49,767 nucleotides of DNA from Planctomycetota bacterium (GTDB taxonomy: Bacteria; Planctomycetota; UBA8108; UBA1146; JAJFFE01), in assembly GCA_021776775.1 (NCBI GenBank), contig JAJFFE010000120.1, positions 1-49,767 of the forward strand, given 5' to 3'. The notes under the pieces are model-generated. The model was not told the DNA's origin and ran no database searches. It saw only the letters and a list, made by a program, of their open reading frames with translations. Shown here one piece after another: positions 1-8,863 of this stretch (the stretch's first letter is position 1; every line of letters starts with the position of its first letter). Both the position numbers and the translations under genes were made by a program.

Positions 1-1957
1 GCGCGCTGCGCCACGCCCGTGACGCTTCTTCCCCCGAGATGCTGCGCTCCGCGAGTGTCTCGGCAAACGCGATACGATCTCGAACGTCAGATAGCGTTCC
101 ATCGGTCGCGCTGAACCGCTCGAGGTCTGCCACCAGCTCCACTAACGTATCGTGTCGCCACTGCGTGGCGGAGTCCGGGAATCGCCACGTTCGGCGTTCG
201 AGCGTTCGACGTTCGAGTTCGGCGATCCGAGCCTTCACCGGGGGCAGCTTCTCTCTCCGCCTCGTGATCCTGGCCGTCTTCTCCTCCGAATCCTCCCATT
301 GAGCGAGGAGAGCGAGATCGCCGTTCAGCTCTTCGAGGCGGTCGCGGTTCGCCGCGAGCTCGGCGGCGTCGGGATGTGTTTCGACATCGTCACGCCGTTG
401 CGCGTCGTCGTACTCGAGCGCGGTCGCCCGCAGCTCCAAGAGCGCTGCGCGATGTTCGGAGAGGTTCCTCGCAAGCGGTTCACCACGCTCCTCGATCCAC
501 TGCTTCATGGCTGCAATGTTCGCCGGACACGCCGGCCATAGCTCTTCGGCCAAGGACTCTGCTTCGCTGAGTCGCTTCACGTCGGAAATGCGCACCAGTT
601 CGTCGTATCGTTCGTTCGCCAACTGCAGATTGTGGTCGGCGCGACCGTGTTCCCGCTGGGCCCGTTCCAGGAGAACCAGGCTAGTGACGAGTCCAGCGAC
701 GAGCAGCACCAGGAAGCTAACCGCAACGCCAACGGAGACTCGGTGCTTCCCGATGAACTTCTGAAGCCGATACCTTGTCGTCGGCGGCCCAGCCAACACG
801 GGTTCATGCGCAAGAAAACGCTCGATGTCCGCGGCCAGCTCGGACGCCGCACCGTAGCGTCGCGTTCGATCCCGCTCGAGACACTTCAACACGATCCAAT
901 CCAAGTCGCCGCGCAGCCCCCGCGTCAACGTGCGCCGGTTCGTGCCACGACGTTCGGCGATCTCGGTCGCTCGACCCTCGTCGAGACTCGAAAGCCGCGT
1001 GCTCGGACGTGGAACAGACTGCTCGTTCAGAATCCGCCCGATCCCGGCGAAGCCTGCGTCACGGAGCTTGTCTTCCTCAAACGGAAGCTCACCCATCAAC
1101 AGTTCGTATAGGACCACACCGAGAGAGTAGATGTCCGATCGAGTGTCGATGTCCAGTCCGCCGGAGTCCGCTTGTTCGGGACTCATGTACTCCGGCGTCC
1201 CGATCATCTTGCCCTGCGACGTGAAGAACGTTTGCGTCGAAAGACGCTGGTCGAGCGCTTTCGCAATCCCGAAGTCGATGATCTTGGGAACAGGCTTGCT
1301 GTCCTGAAGCGTCACCAGAATGTTGGATGGTTTCAGATCGCGGTGGATGATGCCCTTGCGGTGTGCGTGCTGCACGGCTTGACAGACCTCGATCACAAGT
1401 TTCAACCGCTCCTCGGTACCAAGCCGGTTGGCATCGCAGTACTCGGTGATTCGCGATCCTGCGACATGCTCCATGGCGAAGAATGGCCGTCCGTCTTCGA
1501 GACTTCCGGCGTCGTACACTTGGGCAATGCCAGGGTGGGTCATCAAGGCGAGCGCTTGTCGCTCCGCTTCGAAGCGGCCGAGAAACTCCTTCGTGTCGAG
1601 TCCGAGCTTCAGCAGTTTGAGCGCCACTCGTCGACGCACAGGCGCGGTCTGATCCGCGAGGTAGACGACCCCCATTCCCCCTTCGCCGAGCGGCTCGAGG
1701 ACCCGGTACGGACCGATACGGTTCGGGGGACGATTGAGATCGGGCACCGCGACTTGAAGGGGATTCATGACGTAGGAGGGCGCAGCGATGGTCGCTCGGG
1801 AGGCAGCCAGCATCGGTTCCAGATGCTCACGGAGGTGCGGGTGTGAGGCGAGCACCTCCGCTTCGTTGGCGGAGCCCATTCCTTGTTCGAGAAAGACTTG
1901 CACGGCCTCGGCAAGAAGGCCGGAGTCGCGCGACTCGTCAGTCGGTGCAGGTCCCAA
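1..1957 (-). CDS. Membrane-anchored Ser/Thr protein kinase, C-terminus cut by window edge
   Basis: Hanks-type kinase, numbered from the proposed TTG. Residues 1-60 form the helical region ([23 protein letters not shown]) seen before planctomycete kinase domains. The catalytic domain starts near residue 81 and has the glycine loop GEGGMG, VALK lysine, HRDLKPSN near 204, DFG near 228 and [11 protein letters not shown] transmembrane helix lies near residues 402-424, followed by a charged, coiled-coil-like extracytoplasmic region that runs off the window. In planctomycetes such tails often precede sensor or SUMF1-type domains, but none is visible here. TTG is chosen because GGAG lies 8 nt upstream and the conserved region begins about 12 residues later. 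The frame stays open upstream with ATGs at 2293 and 2323, but that extension is Arg-rich and looks non-coding. Substrates may include the FHA proteins of this window (inference only). Confidence 0.9.
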   Translation of the reverse strand, partial: MGPAPTDESRDSGLLAEAVQVFLEQGMGSANEAEVLASHPHLREHLEPMLAASRATIAAPSYVMNPLQVAVPDLNRPPNRIGPYRVLEPLGEGGMGVVYLADQTAPVRRRVALKLLKLGLDTKEFLGRFEAERQALALMTHPGIAQVYDAGSLEDGRPFFAMEHVAGSRITEYCDANRLGTEERLKLVIEVCQAVQHAHRKGIIHRDLKPSNILVTLQDSKPVPKIIDFGIAKALDQRLSTQTFFTSQGKMIGTPEYMSPEQADSGGLDIDTRSDIYSLGVVLYELLMGELPFEEDKLRDAGFAGIGRILNEQSVPRPSTRLSSLDEGRATEIAERRGTNRRTLTRGLRGDLDWIVLKCLERDRTRRYGAASELAADIERFLAHEPVLAGPPTTRYRLQKFIGKHRVSVGVAVSFLVLLVAGLVTSLVLLERAQREHGRADHNLQLANERYDELVRISDVKRLSEAESLAEELWPACPANIAAMKQWIEERGEPLARNLSEHRAALLELRATALEYDDAQRRDDVETHPDAAELAANRDRLEELNGDLALLAQWEDSEEKTARITRRREKLPPVKARIAELERRTLERRTWRFPDSATQWRHDTLVELVADLERFSATDGTLSDVRDRIAFAETLAERSISGEEASRAWRSA

Positions 1958-2581
1958 TCGAAACTCTCCATTCGGCGTGGAGCGCAAAGCAATAGTGCCA
2001 CCAACCCATTGTGCGTCTCCCACCCTGCCGCGCAACCCAAACACCAATGCCTCGAATCGGATCCGAACGAGCACGGCTGGCGTTGCATCCAATCCGACAC
2101 CGGTCGGTGCCCCAATCAGGACTACTCGAAGCGCGGCTGCCAATCGCCGGCGCCATCTTTGAGCCCGCCGATCATGGGCCAAATCGCCGGCCGTGGGACC
2201 CATCCCTCCCCTGGCGCGCCTCGTCAGCATCACCGGCGATGACAGCGCGTGCAAGACGACGCGAGGAGCGCACGCACGAACGATTCCTTCCATTCTCGTG
2301 CAAGGCGCGGGGGCTGTGTCCATTGTGTAGGCTCGGTTATCTAAGGAAGAGGCCGATCGAGCTCCGTGGATTCTGGGCAGCGGTCGGGTCCGCGTCCAAA
2401 CCGACGTTCAGACGCGGCTCCCCAAACTGCCGCCGTGCACATTCTTTGAGTCGAGACTTTGGTGGCACTTCATGCTCGTACCCCAAGATGCGCGAGCCTC
2501 GAATGACCGCACATGATCGGACTGACTCCAGCGAACACTGTTGTCCCGTCGATACCATCTACAGCCACTACGCGAGCGCCG
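1958..2581. other. Gene-free stretch between kinase start and TPR gene end
   Basis: No convincing gene was found. The kinase frame stays open as far as about 2340, and other ORFs here are low-complexity and Arg-rich. It presumably holds the kinase promoter and the 3' end of the TPR transcript. I could not pick a promoter with confidence. Confidence 0.5.
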
Positions 2582-4237
2582 CTACGGCGATGCCGCCACG
2601 CCCTTGCAGAAGCACGACCCCGAAATCTCGACGTCCGCCCGAGCCCACGCCACTCGGAATCGGTCGTCGACCTCGGTCGCTTCGTCGTGTCGTCCGAGTC
2701 CGCGCAAACACTCGGCGAGACCGTGCAGAGCCCACCCATTGTTGGGATAGCGCTCGAGGTTCTTGCGATAAACAGATTCCGCTTCGGCGTAGCGGCCCTG
2801 CTCCGTGAGCAAGGCGCCGAGCGCGTGTCGCACCGGTTCCATCCAACCCCAGGGTTCATCGTATTGCAGCTGTTCATCGAGGGACACCGCTTCGCGCAGG
2901 AGTTCGAACGCGCGGTCGTGGTTCCCAGCTCGATATTCGATTTCGCCGGCGAGGAACGACTCCCCCACGTTGAGAATCGATGCGACGGTGTTGTTGAAGA
3001 GAAGACGCGTCACAGGAACCGCCGCCTTCGCGCGGAGAAACGCAGCCTGCTCACGTCGCGCTTCTGGGACGCGTCCCAAACTGGCGAATGCAACCGCACG
3101 TGCGTAGCGCCGCACCGCACGAGCGGCGAACAGAACCCCGGCCGGCTCCGGCTCCGCGAGGATGTCTTCCCACCGACCAAAGCGAACCATCACGTGGTAC
3201 GGAGTCGCTGTGAAGATGTCGAGGAAGTCGGGGATCTGGGTCAGGAGCTCGTCCGGGATCTCTCGCACGAGGTCTCGTGCAGCGTCGATCGCGGTTTGGT
3301 ATCGGCCTTCCCACATGGAACCGTAGGCGACGAAGTGATAGTTGTGCAGCCGATACAGTGTGTACATGTTGACGCGTCCGGCGTACTCGACGAACGCACG
3401 GTCGCGCTCGACGGCTTCCTGGTTGACGCGGACGACGTCGTCGTAGAGTCCGGTCCAAACGTAAATGTGGCTCGGCATGTGGACGAGGTGCCCCGCACCT
3501 GGCACGAGCGTCTCGAGGCGACGCGCGGCCTCGAGCCCTCGCTCCGGATTCGGCGAAGCTTCGACGGCGTGAATGTAGAAGTGACAAAGAGCGGGGTGAT
3601 TCGGCCACTTGTCGAGAGCCGACTCTAAAACCTCGAGAATCTCGGGCGTCTCCGCAGCCGCTAGTCCTTCGCGGCTCCACAACGCCCACGGGATGACTTG
3701 CATCAGAGCCTCTGCGGTCAGAGCCGCGACGTCAGCATCGTCGGCGTGCGCCGATCGGACCAATCGCATAGCCTCGGCATAGGCCCGGTCGAGTTCGTTG
3801 CGGTCTGCCGCCGGATTCGACGAGCATCGCAACTCGAGAGCTCGTATCAACGCCCTCTCCACCGGGGACACGTGGTCGAGGCGGGCCAGCGCGTGCTGAA
3901 GCATCTCGTGCGCGGTCCGGTTCGCCGGCTCCTCGGGCAGCGGGTTGTTGTAGTTCGGCCCCATGGCGTGCGCCTGACCCCAGTACGCCATCGCACAGTT
4001 GGGGTCGTACTCCAGGGCACGTTGGTAACAGGCGATCGCCTCCTCATGGTTGAATCCGTAGGCCATCGCCAACCCGCGATCGAACCAGAGCTGAGCTTCG
4101 GCGGAAGTTGTTGAGATTGACCGGTGCACGGTACCGATATCAAAGACCGACGTCGCATGGGAACGAATGCCGACGGCATTGCAGCCCGCCACAGCGCAGC
4201 CGAGGGTCACGGCAAGGAGGATCATCAGTCGAGACAT
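2582..4237 (-). CDS. TPR-repeat lipoprotein
   Basis: A 551-residue protein with a lipoprotein signal peptide (MILLAVTLGCAVAGC, acylated Cys19), followed by tetratricopeptide repeats. The N-terminal repeat block has the pattern FDRGLAMAYGFNHEEAIACY...NCAMAYWGQAHAMGPNYN, and the C-terminal block has GRYAEAESVYRKNL...GWALHGLAECLRGLGRHDEA. The middle is alpha-helical and TPR-like with many His, Tyr and Trp residues. It is probably a periplasmic or outer-membrane scaffold, and its partner is unknown. The frame extends upstream to 4387. The start at 4237 was chosen because it opens directly on the signal peptide and AAGG lies upstream. The gene stands alone, so context gives no pathway. Confidence 0.85.
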   Translation of the reverse strand: MSRLMILLAVTLGCAVAGCNAVGIRSHATSVFDIGTVHRSISTTSAEAQLWFDRGLAMAYGFNHEEAIACYQRALEYDPNCAMAYWGQAHAMGPNYNNPLPEEPANRTAHEMLQHALARLDHVSPVERALIRALELRCSSNPAADRNELDRAYAEAMRLVRSAHADDADVAALTAEALMQVIPWALWSREGLAAAETPEILEVLESALDKWPNHPALCHFYIHAVEASPNPERGLEAARRLETLVPGAGHLVHMPSHIYVWTGLYDDVVRVNQEAVERDRAFVEYAGRVNMYTLYRLHNYHFVAYGSMWEGRYQTAIDAARDLVREIPDELLTQIPDFLDIFTATPYHVMVRFGRWEDILAEPEPAGVLFAARAVRRYARAVAFASLGRVPEARREQAAFLRAKAAVPVTRLLFNNTVASILNVGESFLAGEIEYRAGNHDRAFELLREAVSLDEQLQYDEPWGWMEPVRHALGALLTEQGRYAEAESVYRKNLERYPNNGWALHGLAECLRGLGRHDEATEVDDRFRVAWARADVEISGSCFCKGVAASP

Positions 4238-4573
4238 GTGTTTACGCCTTTTCACAATCCGCGATCGGGTCACTTGAGGAATCAGGTGGGAAACAGGGGC
4301 GCACCGATTGCACTCCCACCCCACAACTCCTAAAGCGGGAAAGAACACGGCAGCGAACACGGAGAGGTAACCAGCCGTCACCGGCAACGTCGCGAAGCCG
4401 CGGCTGTCGCGATGCGAACTCTGCTCAGGGGCGAACTCGAGATCCTTCTTGTGCCACGGTCGCGCCCGAAGTGGTTGGTCGCGGTGTTCTCTCCTCGCGA
4501 AGGATAGTAAACAGCGTCGCGCCGCACGCCTACGGTCCTCCGCCGATCACTCGACGCGGAAGCCGGAGGTGAA
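4238..4573. other. Divergent intergenic region with a hairpin
   Basis: This spacer lies between the TPR gene (reading left) and the EamA remnant (reading right). It contains a GC-rich inverted repeat at about 4390-4412 (TCGCGA + AGCC / GGCT + TCGCGA with one bulged base), which could be an operator or a structured leader. No ORF here is convincing. Both divergent promoters should lie here. Confidence 0.4.
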
Positions 4574-5018
4574 TTGGAAACTCAAGCAGCCGGCGAGCGA
4601 GGCCGAGCCGTGGCCGCCCTCATCGCAGTGCAGTTGCTGTTCAGCGTTCACTACAGCGTGGCAATCGTGATTTTGGGTGTGATCGAGCCGGCCGCTTGGG
4701 TCGTGTTGAGAGTTCTGGGAGCCGGAGTGGTTCTTGCGCTTCTGATCCCGATCACAAGGCGACGCTGGCCGAGAGGTGTCAAGAACTGGATCGAACTTGC
4801 GGTACTCGGCATCCTCGGAGTGGTCGTCCGGCTGGATCGACGAGCATCTCGACAACAACCAGCGTCGCCGCGAGGAAGTTCGCAACCTCGCCGGACGCTT
4901 ACCTGAGATCGTCGCGACCATGACCCAGGAGCAATTCCCCGGATACTTGTCGAGCGTGATAAAGAACCGTGAGCTAGTGGCGCTTCGCGAACACCTTTCG
5001 CGTGCCGCGGGGCAGTGA
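4574..5018 (+). pseudogene. Truncated EamA/DMT-type permease fused out of frame to an unknown C-terminal fragment
   Basis: The 5' part is a good gene start: a TTG start behind GGAGGT, then three DMT-like helices (VQLLFSVHYSVAIVILGV, VVLRVLGAGVVLALLIP, ELAVLGILGVVV) typical of an EamA N-terminus. After about position 4830 that frame becomes Arg/Ser-rich junk and stops. From the same point another frame reads a natural-looking hydrophilic helix (WIDEHLDNNQRRREEVRNLA ... VIKNRELVALREHLSRAAGQ) ending at 5018. EamA proteins normally have about 10 helices and 280-300 residues, so most of the permease is missing. The simplest reading is a deletion that joined the heads and tails of two genes; an assembly error is the alternative. 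I do not recognise the second fragment. Confidence 0.6.
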
Positions 5019-5030
5019 TGCCGATTGCGG

Positions 5031-5051
5031 CGTAGCGAGTCGATCGCTACG
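5031..5051 (+). terminator. Hairpin after the EamA remnant
   Basis: Perfect 8-bp inverted repeat CGTAGCGA / TCGCTACG around a 5-nt loop, 12 nt after the last stop of the remnant and before the MFS gene. There is no clear T tract, so terminator function is inferred. Confidence 0.5.
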
Positions 5052-5122
5052 CTGCTCGCCGCTATGGATTCGCGTCAGTGCCGCCGCTATGGTCTGTCGC
5101 CCGCGAGGAGGCGGGCAACGCG

Positions 5123-6391
5123 ATGGGCTACGCGCAGTTCTTCTTAGCACACTCCCGATTCCTGCTGTTCGGTCTGCTCCTGACGTTCTCATCGAACTGC
5201 GGGCAGACCTTCTTCATCTCGTTGTCGGGCGGGCACCTTCGATCCGAGCTCGACCTCACCGATAGCAGCTTCGGCTTCCTCTACTCTGCCGCTACGTTGA
5301 CAAGTGCTTTGATCCTGCCCTTTGCCGGTCGACTGATCGATCGCGTCGACCTCAGGCTCTATAGCGTCGCTGTCTACGGCGGCTTGATCGCCGGGTGCTT
5401 CACGCTGTCGTGGGTGAACTCGACGGCGGTCCTCTTTGTCGCGATCTTGCTGCTGAGACTGTTCGGGCAAGGCCTTCTCGGCCACACCGCTTCGACGAGC
5501 ATGGCTCGGTACTTCGTCATTGGGCGAGGTAAGGCGATGAGTCTGTCGTCGTTGGGTTATCCGCTCGGGGAATCACTGCTGCCGTTCGTGGCGGTCCACG
5601 CGATGTCGGGCCTCGGTTGGCGCGCGACGTGGCAGGTGATCGGAGTCGTCGCCTTGTTCGTCCTCGGGCCGACCATGGTGTGGCTCTTGCGCGGGCACGG
5701 TGAGCGCCACCGTGAACTCGAGGCGCGTCTCGCGGCGGACCGGGTCAGCGATCGGGAAGAGGACGAAAGAGCCGCAGACGGCGGAGCGTCGCGCGCGGCG
5801 AATCGCGCTGACGTGGAGTGGTCGCGCAACCGCGTGCTGCGCGACCCACGCTTCTACTGCCTTTTACCGGCGGTGCTCGCTCCACCCTTCATCGGGACTG
5901 GCGTGTTCTTCCATCAGATCCGCATCTGTGAGGCGAAGGATTGGGAGATCGCTGTATTTGCGGGAGCCTTTTCGGTCTACGCGGCGGGGAGCGTGGTCGC
6001 TTCGTTGATCGGTGGGTCGCTAGTCGATCGGTTGTCCGGCCGTCGCTTGTTTGGCGTGTACCTAGTGCCGCACGCCATCGCCCTCTGCGCGCTCGCGTCC
6101 ACCGATCATTCCGCGAGTATGTTCCTCTACATGGCTGGGGCCGGAGTCACGGCCGGGGTCGCCTCGCCGGTGGTCGGAGCGCTGTGGGCCGAGATGTACG
6201 GCGTGTCGCATCTCGGTGCCATTCGGTCTGCGGTCACCGGACTGATGGTGTTTGCGACGGCGTGTGCACCGGGTCCGTTGGGGTGGCTACTGGAGCGCGG
6301 AGTGACGATCGCGTCTCTCGCCTGGACGGGTGCGCTGGCGTGTGTGATCGCGTCGTTCTTGGGCGCATTTGCGGTGCGTCGCACGACGTAG
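5123..6391 (+). CDS. Major facilitator superfamily transporter
   Basis: About 422 residues with roughly 12 hydrophobic helices split by a charged central loop (near residues 195-235). The loop between helices 2 and 3 carries the MFS-like GRLIDRVDLR motif, and the second half has an equivalent GGSLVDRLSGRRLFG. The N-terminal helix (FLLFGLLLTFSSNCGQTFFI) resembles nitrate/oxalate or monocarboxylate-type MFS proteins, but no substrate can be assigned. The frame also allows a GTG at 5078. The ATG at 5123 is preferred because it follows GAGGAGGCGGG and lies just before the first helix. It acts in the inner membrane. No neighbour clearly shares its pathway. Confidence 0.9.
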   Translation: MGYAQFFLAHSRFLLFGLLLTFSSNCGQTFFISLSGGHLRSELDLTDSSFGFLYSAATLTSALILPFAGRLIDRVDLRLYSVAVYGGLIAGCFTLSWVNSTAVLFVAILLLRLFGQGLLGHTASTSMARYFVIGRGKAMSLSSLGYPLGESLLPFVAVHAMSGLGWRATWQVIGVVALFVLGPTMVWLLRGHGERHRELEARLAADRVSDREEDERAADGGASRAANRADVEWSRNRVLRDPRFYCLLPAVLAPPFIGTGVFFHQIRICEAKDWEIAVFAGAFSVYAAGSVVASLIGGSLVDRLSGRRLFGVYLVPHAIALCALASTDHSASMFLYMAGAGVTAGVASPVVGALWAEMYGVSHLGAIRSAVTGLMVFATACAPGPLGWLLERGVTIASLAWTGALACVIASFLGAFAVRRTT

Positions 6392-6498
6392 CCGTTCCGT
6401 GAGCCTTTCCGTGATGCTAGACGCAGTGTTCCGGCGCGATATGATGCGCACTGGCTAGCAACGTTCGTCTTACCCGTTCTCATTCGAGGAGTGCTCAC

Positions 6499-7422
6499 TT
6501 GCAACGATTGCTGCTTGCGATAGCCGTGGGACTTGGCGTTGTCTTCACGGCCCCTCGTGCCGACGCGCAACAAGGCGGAGTCGAGTTGCTCGCGCCCGAA
6601 ATGCTCTTTGCCAAGGGGTGGCGATTTTCGCTCACCGCTTTGCACAAAGAAGAACGAGATCTCTACCAGGGAACTCGAACCGTGACCGATCCGCTGGGCC
6701 AGCGTTTCAGTGAGCAGGCCGTGGTGTTGGGAGCCGACTACGGCGTGCGACCCGACTTCTCACTGTCGGTCTTGGTTCCTTACGTGTACCGAGAGCTGAG
6801 AGTGTTCGACGGTACTCGCCACACCCATCTCACCGCCGAAGGGGTTGGCGACGTCGTCTTGTTGGCCAAGTGGCGAGCGTGGAAGAAAGATTGGCGACGA
6901 GGCGCCGCGCACTGGGCGTTCGTCGGTGGCATGGAGTTCCCGACCGGTGAGGCGCGTGAGCGGCGCGGCGGGGTTCGCCTGCCCACCAAGGTTCAGGCCG
7001 GCCGCGGGGCGTGGACGCCGATCGTCGCGACGAGTGCCAATCTAGAACTCGACAAGCTGCGGTTCGATTGGGTCGGACTGCTGAAGTTGAATCAAGAAGG
7101 TGCCTCCGACCTTCGCAAAGGCACCGTCTACTCCACGGAGCTGGACGCCGCGTACCGGTGGTGGCACGCGCCGTACCCGGGTCCTTCGCACTCGGTCAAG
7201 ATTGCCGTGGTCTACCGGCATGAATCGCGGGCCCGCCAGTTCGGCTCCGATGTTCGGAACTCCGGGTCCGATATTGTCATTGTGCGACCTGCCATGACGT
7301 TTCACTTCACGCCGGCCACCACGATCAAGGTCAGCTACGACTGGCCGGTGTACCGCGACTACAATGGCCAGCAACTAGGCTACGAGCGTCGCTTTGCCGT
7401 CGCTTTTGGAATCCGCTTCTGA
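6499..7422 (+). CDS. Outer-membrane beta-barrel protein of the transporter/MetA-pathway type
   Basis: A 307-residue protein that starts at TTG behind GAGGAG. It has a clear signal peptide (LLLAIAVGLGVVFTAPRADAQ) followed by alternating amphipathic strands. It ends in a C-terminal aromatic residue (FAVAFGIRF), a classic outer-membrane barrel signature. Motifs such as DYGVRPDFSLSVLVPYVYRE and GVGDVVLLAKWRAW match the 'transporter'/phenol-degradation MetA-like barrel family, often found beside metal-resistance genes. Only 16 nt separate it from the HMA selenolipoprotein candidate, so the two are probably co-transcribed and may handle a metal together (inference). Confidence 0.8.
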   Translation: MQRLLLAIAVGLGVVFTAPRADAQQGGVELLAPEMLFAKGWRFSLTALHKEERDLYQGTRTVTDPLGQRFSEQAVVLGADYGVRPDFSLSVLVPYVYRELRVFDGTRHTHLTAEGVGDVVLLAKWRAWKKDWRRGAAHWAFVGGMEFPTGEARERRGGVRLPTKVQAGRGAWTPIVATSANLELDKLRFDWVGLLKLNQEGASDLRKGTVYSTELDAAYRWWHAPYPGPSHSVKIAVVYRHESRARQFGSDVRNSGSDIVIVRPAMTFHFTPATTIKVSYDWPVYRDYNGQQLGYERRFAVAFGIRF

Positions 7423-7438
7423 CGGAAAGAACACGATT

Positions 7439-7936
7439 TTGAAAACCGCTCTCTTTGCCACCCTGTTCTCCGCGCTTCTACTCGTCGCTGGATGCGCTAT
7501 GACGCCGTCGGCGTCAGGCCCCACTGTGGCTCGCGCCCACGCGCTCTTCGTCAGCTGAATCTGAAACGACAAGGCCTTCGGTATGGTGAAGGTCCTCGAG
7601 CGTCAGTTAGGCGCTCAACGCATTGAGTTGGATACACGCGCGGGTTGGGCTGAGTTCGACGTTCCGAACAGCATCGACCCCACAGTCATCGTCAAAGCGA
7701 TGGTGGACGCCGGGTACACCATGGAGCGGGTCGATTTCGAAGTGACGGGACCGATCGAGCAGGCTTCCGGTGGGTTGACGCTCGTCGTCGAGTCCAACGG
7801 CCAGCGGCTGCCCATGAAAAAAGCTGAGCCCGGTCCGAAGCAGAAACGCCGCGTAACGGCGTTCGGCTGGCAGGAAGAAGGCGGCTCGGTTCACTACGCG
7901 CCGGCCGAAAAGGTCATCAAGACCGACGACCGATGA
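7439..7936 (+). CDS. Candidate selenoprotein: HMA-domain lipoprotein with a U-x-U motif (two in-frame TGA)
   Basis: Read through TGA, this is a 165-residue protein. It starts at TTG behind GGAAAG, with a textbook lipoprotein signal (LLLVAGC, Cys19). A heavy-metal-associated (HMA/MerP-like) fold follows: HALFVS-U40-I-U42-NDKAFG, then MVKVLERQLGAQRIELD and IVKAMVDAGYTM. In HMA domains the metal site is GMxCxxC. By spacing from the conserved strand, U42 occupies the first Cys position and U40 the preceding Met, while the second Cys is Lys45. Both stops are TGA (7556-7558 and 7562-7564), and a hairpin of bacterial SECIS type follows at once. It probably binds a soft metal such as Hg, Cu or Ag at the cell surface or periplasm. 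The alternative is a pseudogene in which only the residues after Met49 are translated. It sits 16 nt behind the barrel gene. Confidence 0.72.
7573..7594 (+). promoter_or_regulatory. Putative bacterial SECIS hairpin
   Basis: GGCCTTC pairs with GAAGGTC (7 bp, one G-T) around the 8-nt loop GGTATGGT, whose first two bases are G. The loop starts 15 nt after the second TGA and 21 nt after the first. Bacterial SECIS elements place a G-bearing apical loop roughly 16-37 nt after the UGA, inside the coding sequence, so the geometry fits. Confidence 0.65.
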
Positions 7937-7948
7937 CATTCACGAGGT

Positions 7949-7981
7949 GGCGATAGCGCAAGCGTCGCTTGTGCTACCGCC
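7949..7981 (+). terminator. Strong hairpin after the HMA selenolipoprotein gene
   Basis: GGCGATAGCGCAAGC and GCTTGTGCTACCGCC form a long stem with two wobble pairs and a 3-nt loop, 12 nt after the stop codon. No T tract follows. It probably ends the barrel/selenolipoprotein transcript. Confidence 0.6.
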
Positions 7982-8353
7982 GCATCGTGCTCCCACCACG
8001 TTCCGATTTTCTCTGAACATACTGCGATTGGCAGGTCTGTCCGGCCCTCCAGCCCGGGGAATCAGCGTGCTAGTTTACGAACCTGTCGACGTCTGGATCG
8101 GTTCACCGGTACGTGGACCTATCCCGCCGCAGCCCCGAGATCTCCCCGCCAACCGTATTTGACGCCGCCAGTCGGTTCCGCGATCGGTACTCCCCGATGC
8201 GCCGCCACTGCCTCGGGTGGTCCCCGACTACGGTTTGTATCAAACCGGCCTCAAGACATTTCCCGCGTTAGCCGATTCCGCCTGAGAGAACTGCAGCAGG
8301 GACCTCGCACCCTCGCCGCTCAAGATCAGACTCTGCCGCGGAAGGACCTAGCT
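7982..8353. other. Gene-free leader region
   Basis: This non-coding spacer precedes the small acidic protein gene. An open frame runs from 8159 into that gene, but the upstream part is Arg/Pro-rich and has no SD, so it is treated as untranslated. No riboswitch or tRNA was recognised. Confidence 0.4.
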
Positions 8354-8776
8354 ATGGGCCCCAAGGACAAACGGTTCATCGCCGACTTCGCCGAAAACTA
8401 CTTCGAAGACTTTACTCAGCAGATCGCGCAGCTTGCCGGTCACGAGATCGAGTTCGATGTCGACTGGGAAACGCTCCTGACTCACGCCGACACCGACAAG
8501 CTGGAGTCGTACTGGACGAGGGGTTGCTTCGATCCCATTTTGGACGCGTTTCGGGAGATGTCCTCCGATGAGAGTGGCCTCGATATTCTCGAGGCGGTGA
8601 AGTGCATCTGCATTCGCGGAGACTACACCCATAGCCTCAAGGCGTTTTTCGATGAGGAGACGCTCACGGTCGATTTTGCGTTCTACAACGAGACGGCGCT
8701 CGGAGACACCGACGGTGAAGCGTACGACGGTCGAGTGGAAATGATCCAAGAGTGTATCGAGACGAACCTCGCGTAG
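8354..8776 (+). CDS. Small acidic protein of unknown function
   Basis: A 140-residue soluble, acidic protein. The ATG follows GGAAGGACC. It has no signal peptide or membrane segment. It looks like a single alpha/beta domain with many aromatic and acidic residues (ENYFEDFTQQIAQLAGHEIE near the N-terminus) and a C-terminal strand-helix ending in MIQECIETNLA. The CICIRGDYTH segment near residue 95 holds two Cys that could bind metal. I do not recognise the family. It is convergent with the SDR gene, so operon context does not help. Confidence 0.7.
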   Translation: MGPKDKRFIADFAENYFEDFTQQIAQLAGHEIEFDVDWETLLTHADTDKLESYWTRGCFDPILDAFREMSSDESGLDILEAVKCICIRGDYTHSLKAFFDEETLTVDFAFYNETALGDTDGEAYDGRVEMIQECIETNLA

Positions 8777-8819
8777 AGCGAGCGTTCGTTTCCAACGACA
8801 GTATTCAAGACGTTCGAGG

Positions 8820-8851
8820 CGGTGTCGATCGGGTCAACCCGGGCGGCACCG
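8820..8851. terminator. Possible bidirectional terminator between convergent genes
   Basis: Nested inverted repeats lie in the short gap between the two convergent genes: outer CGGTG / CACCG and inner CGGG / CCCG around TCAA. The function is inferred from position. Confidence 0.4.
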
Positions 8852-8863
8852 TCTTCGTTTGCG

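Noticed and set aside
4830..5018. EamA remnant as another TGA read-through gene
   Set aside because: The frame changes before any TGA, so this is a frameshift or fusion and not stop-codon recoding.
7947..8162. 71-residue ORF after the HMA selenolipoprotein gene
   Set aside because: It starts at the terminator hairpin, has no SD and is Pro/Arg-rich.
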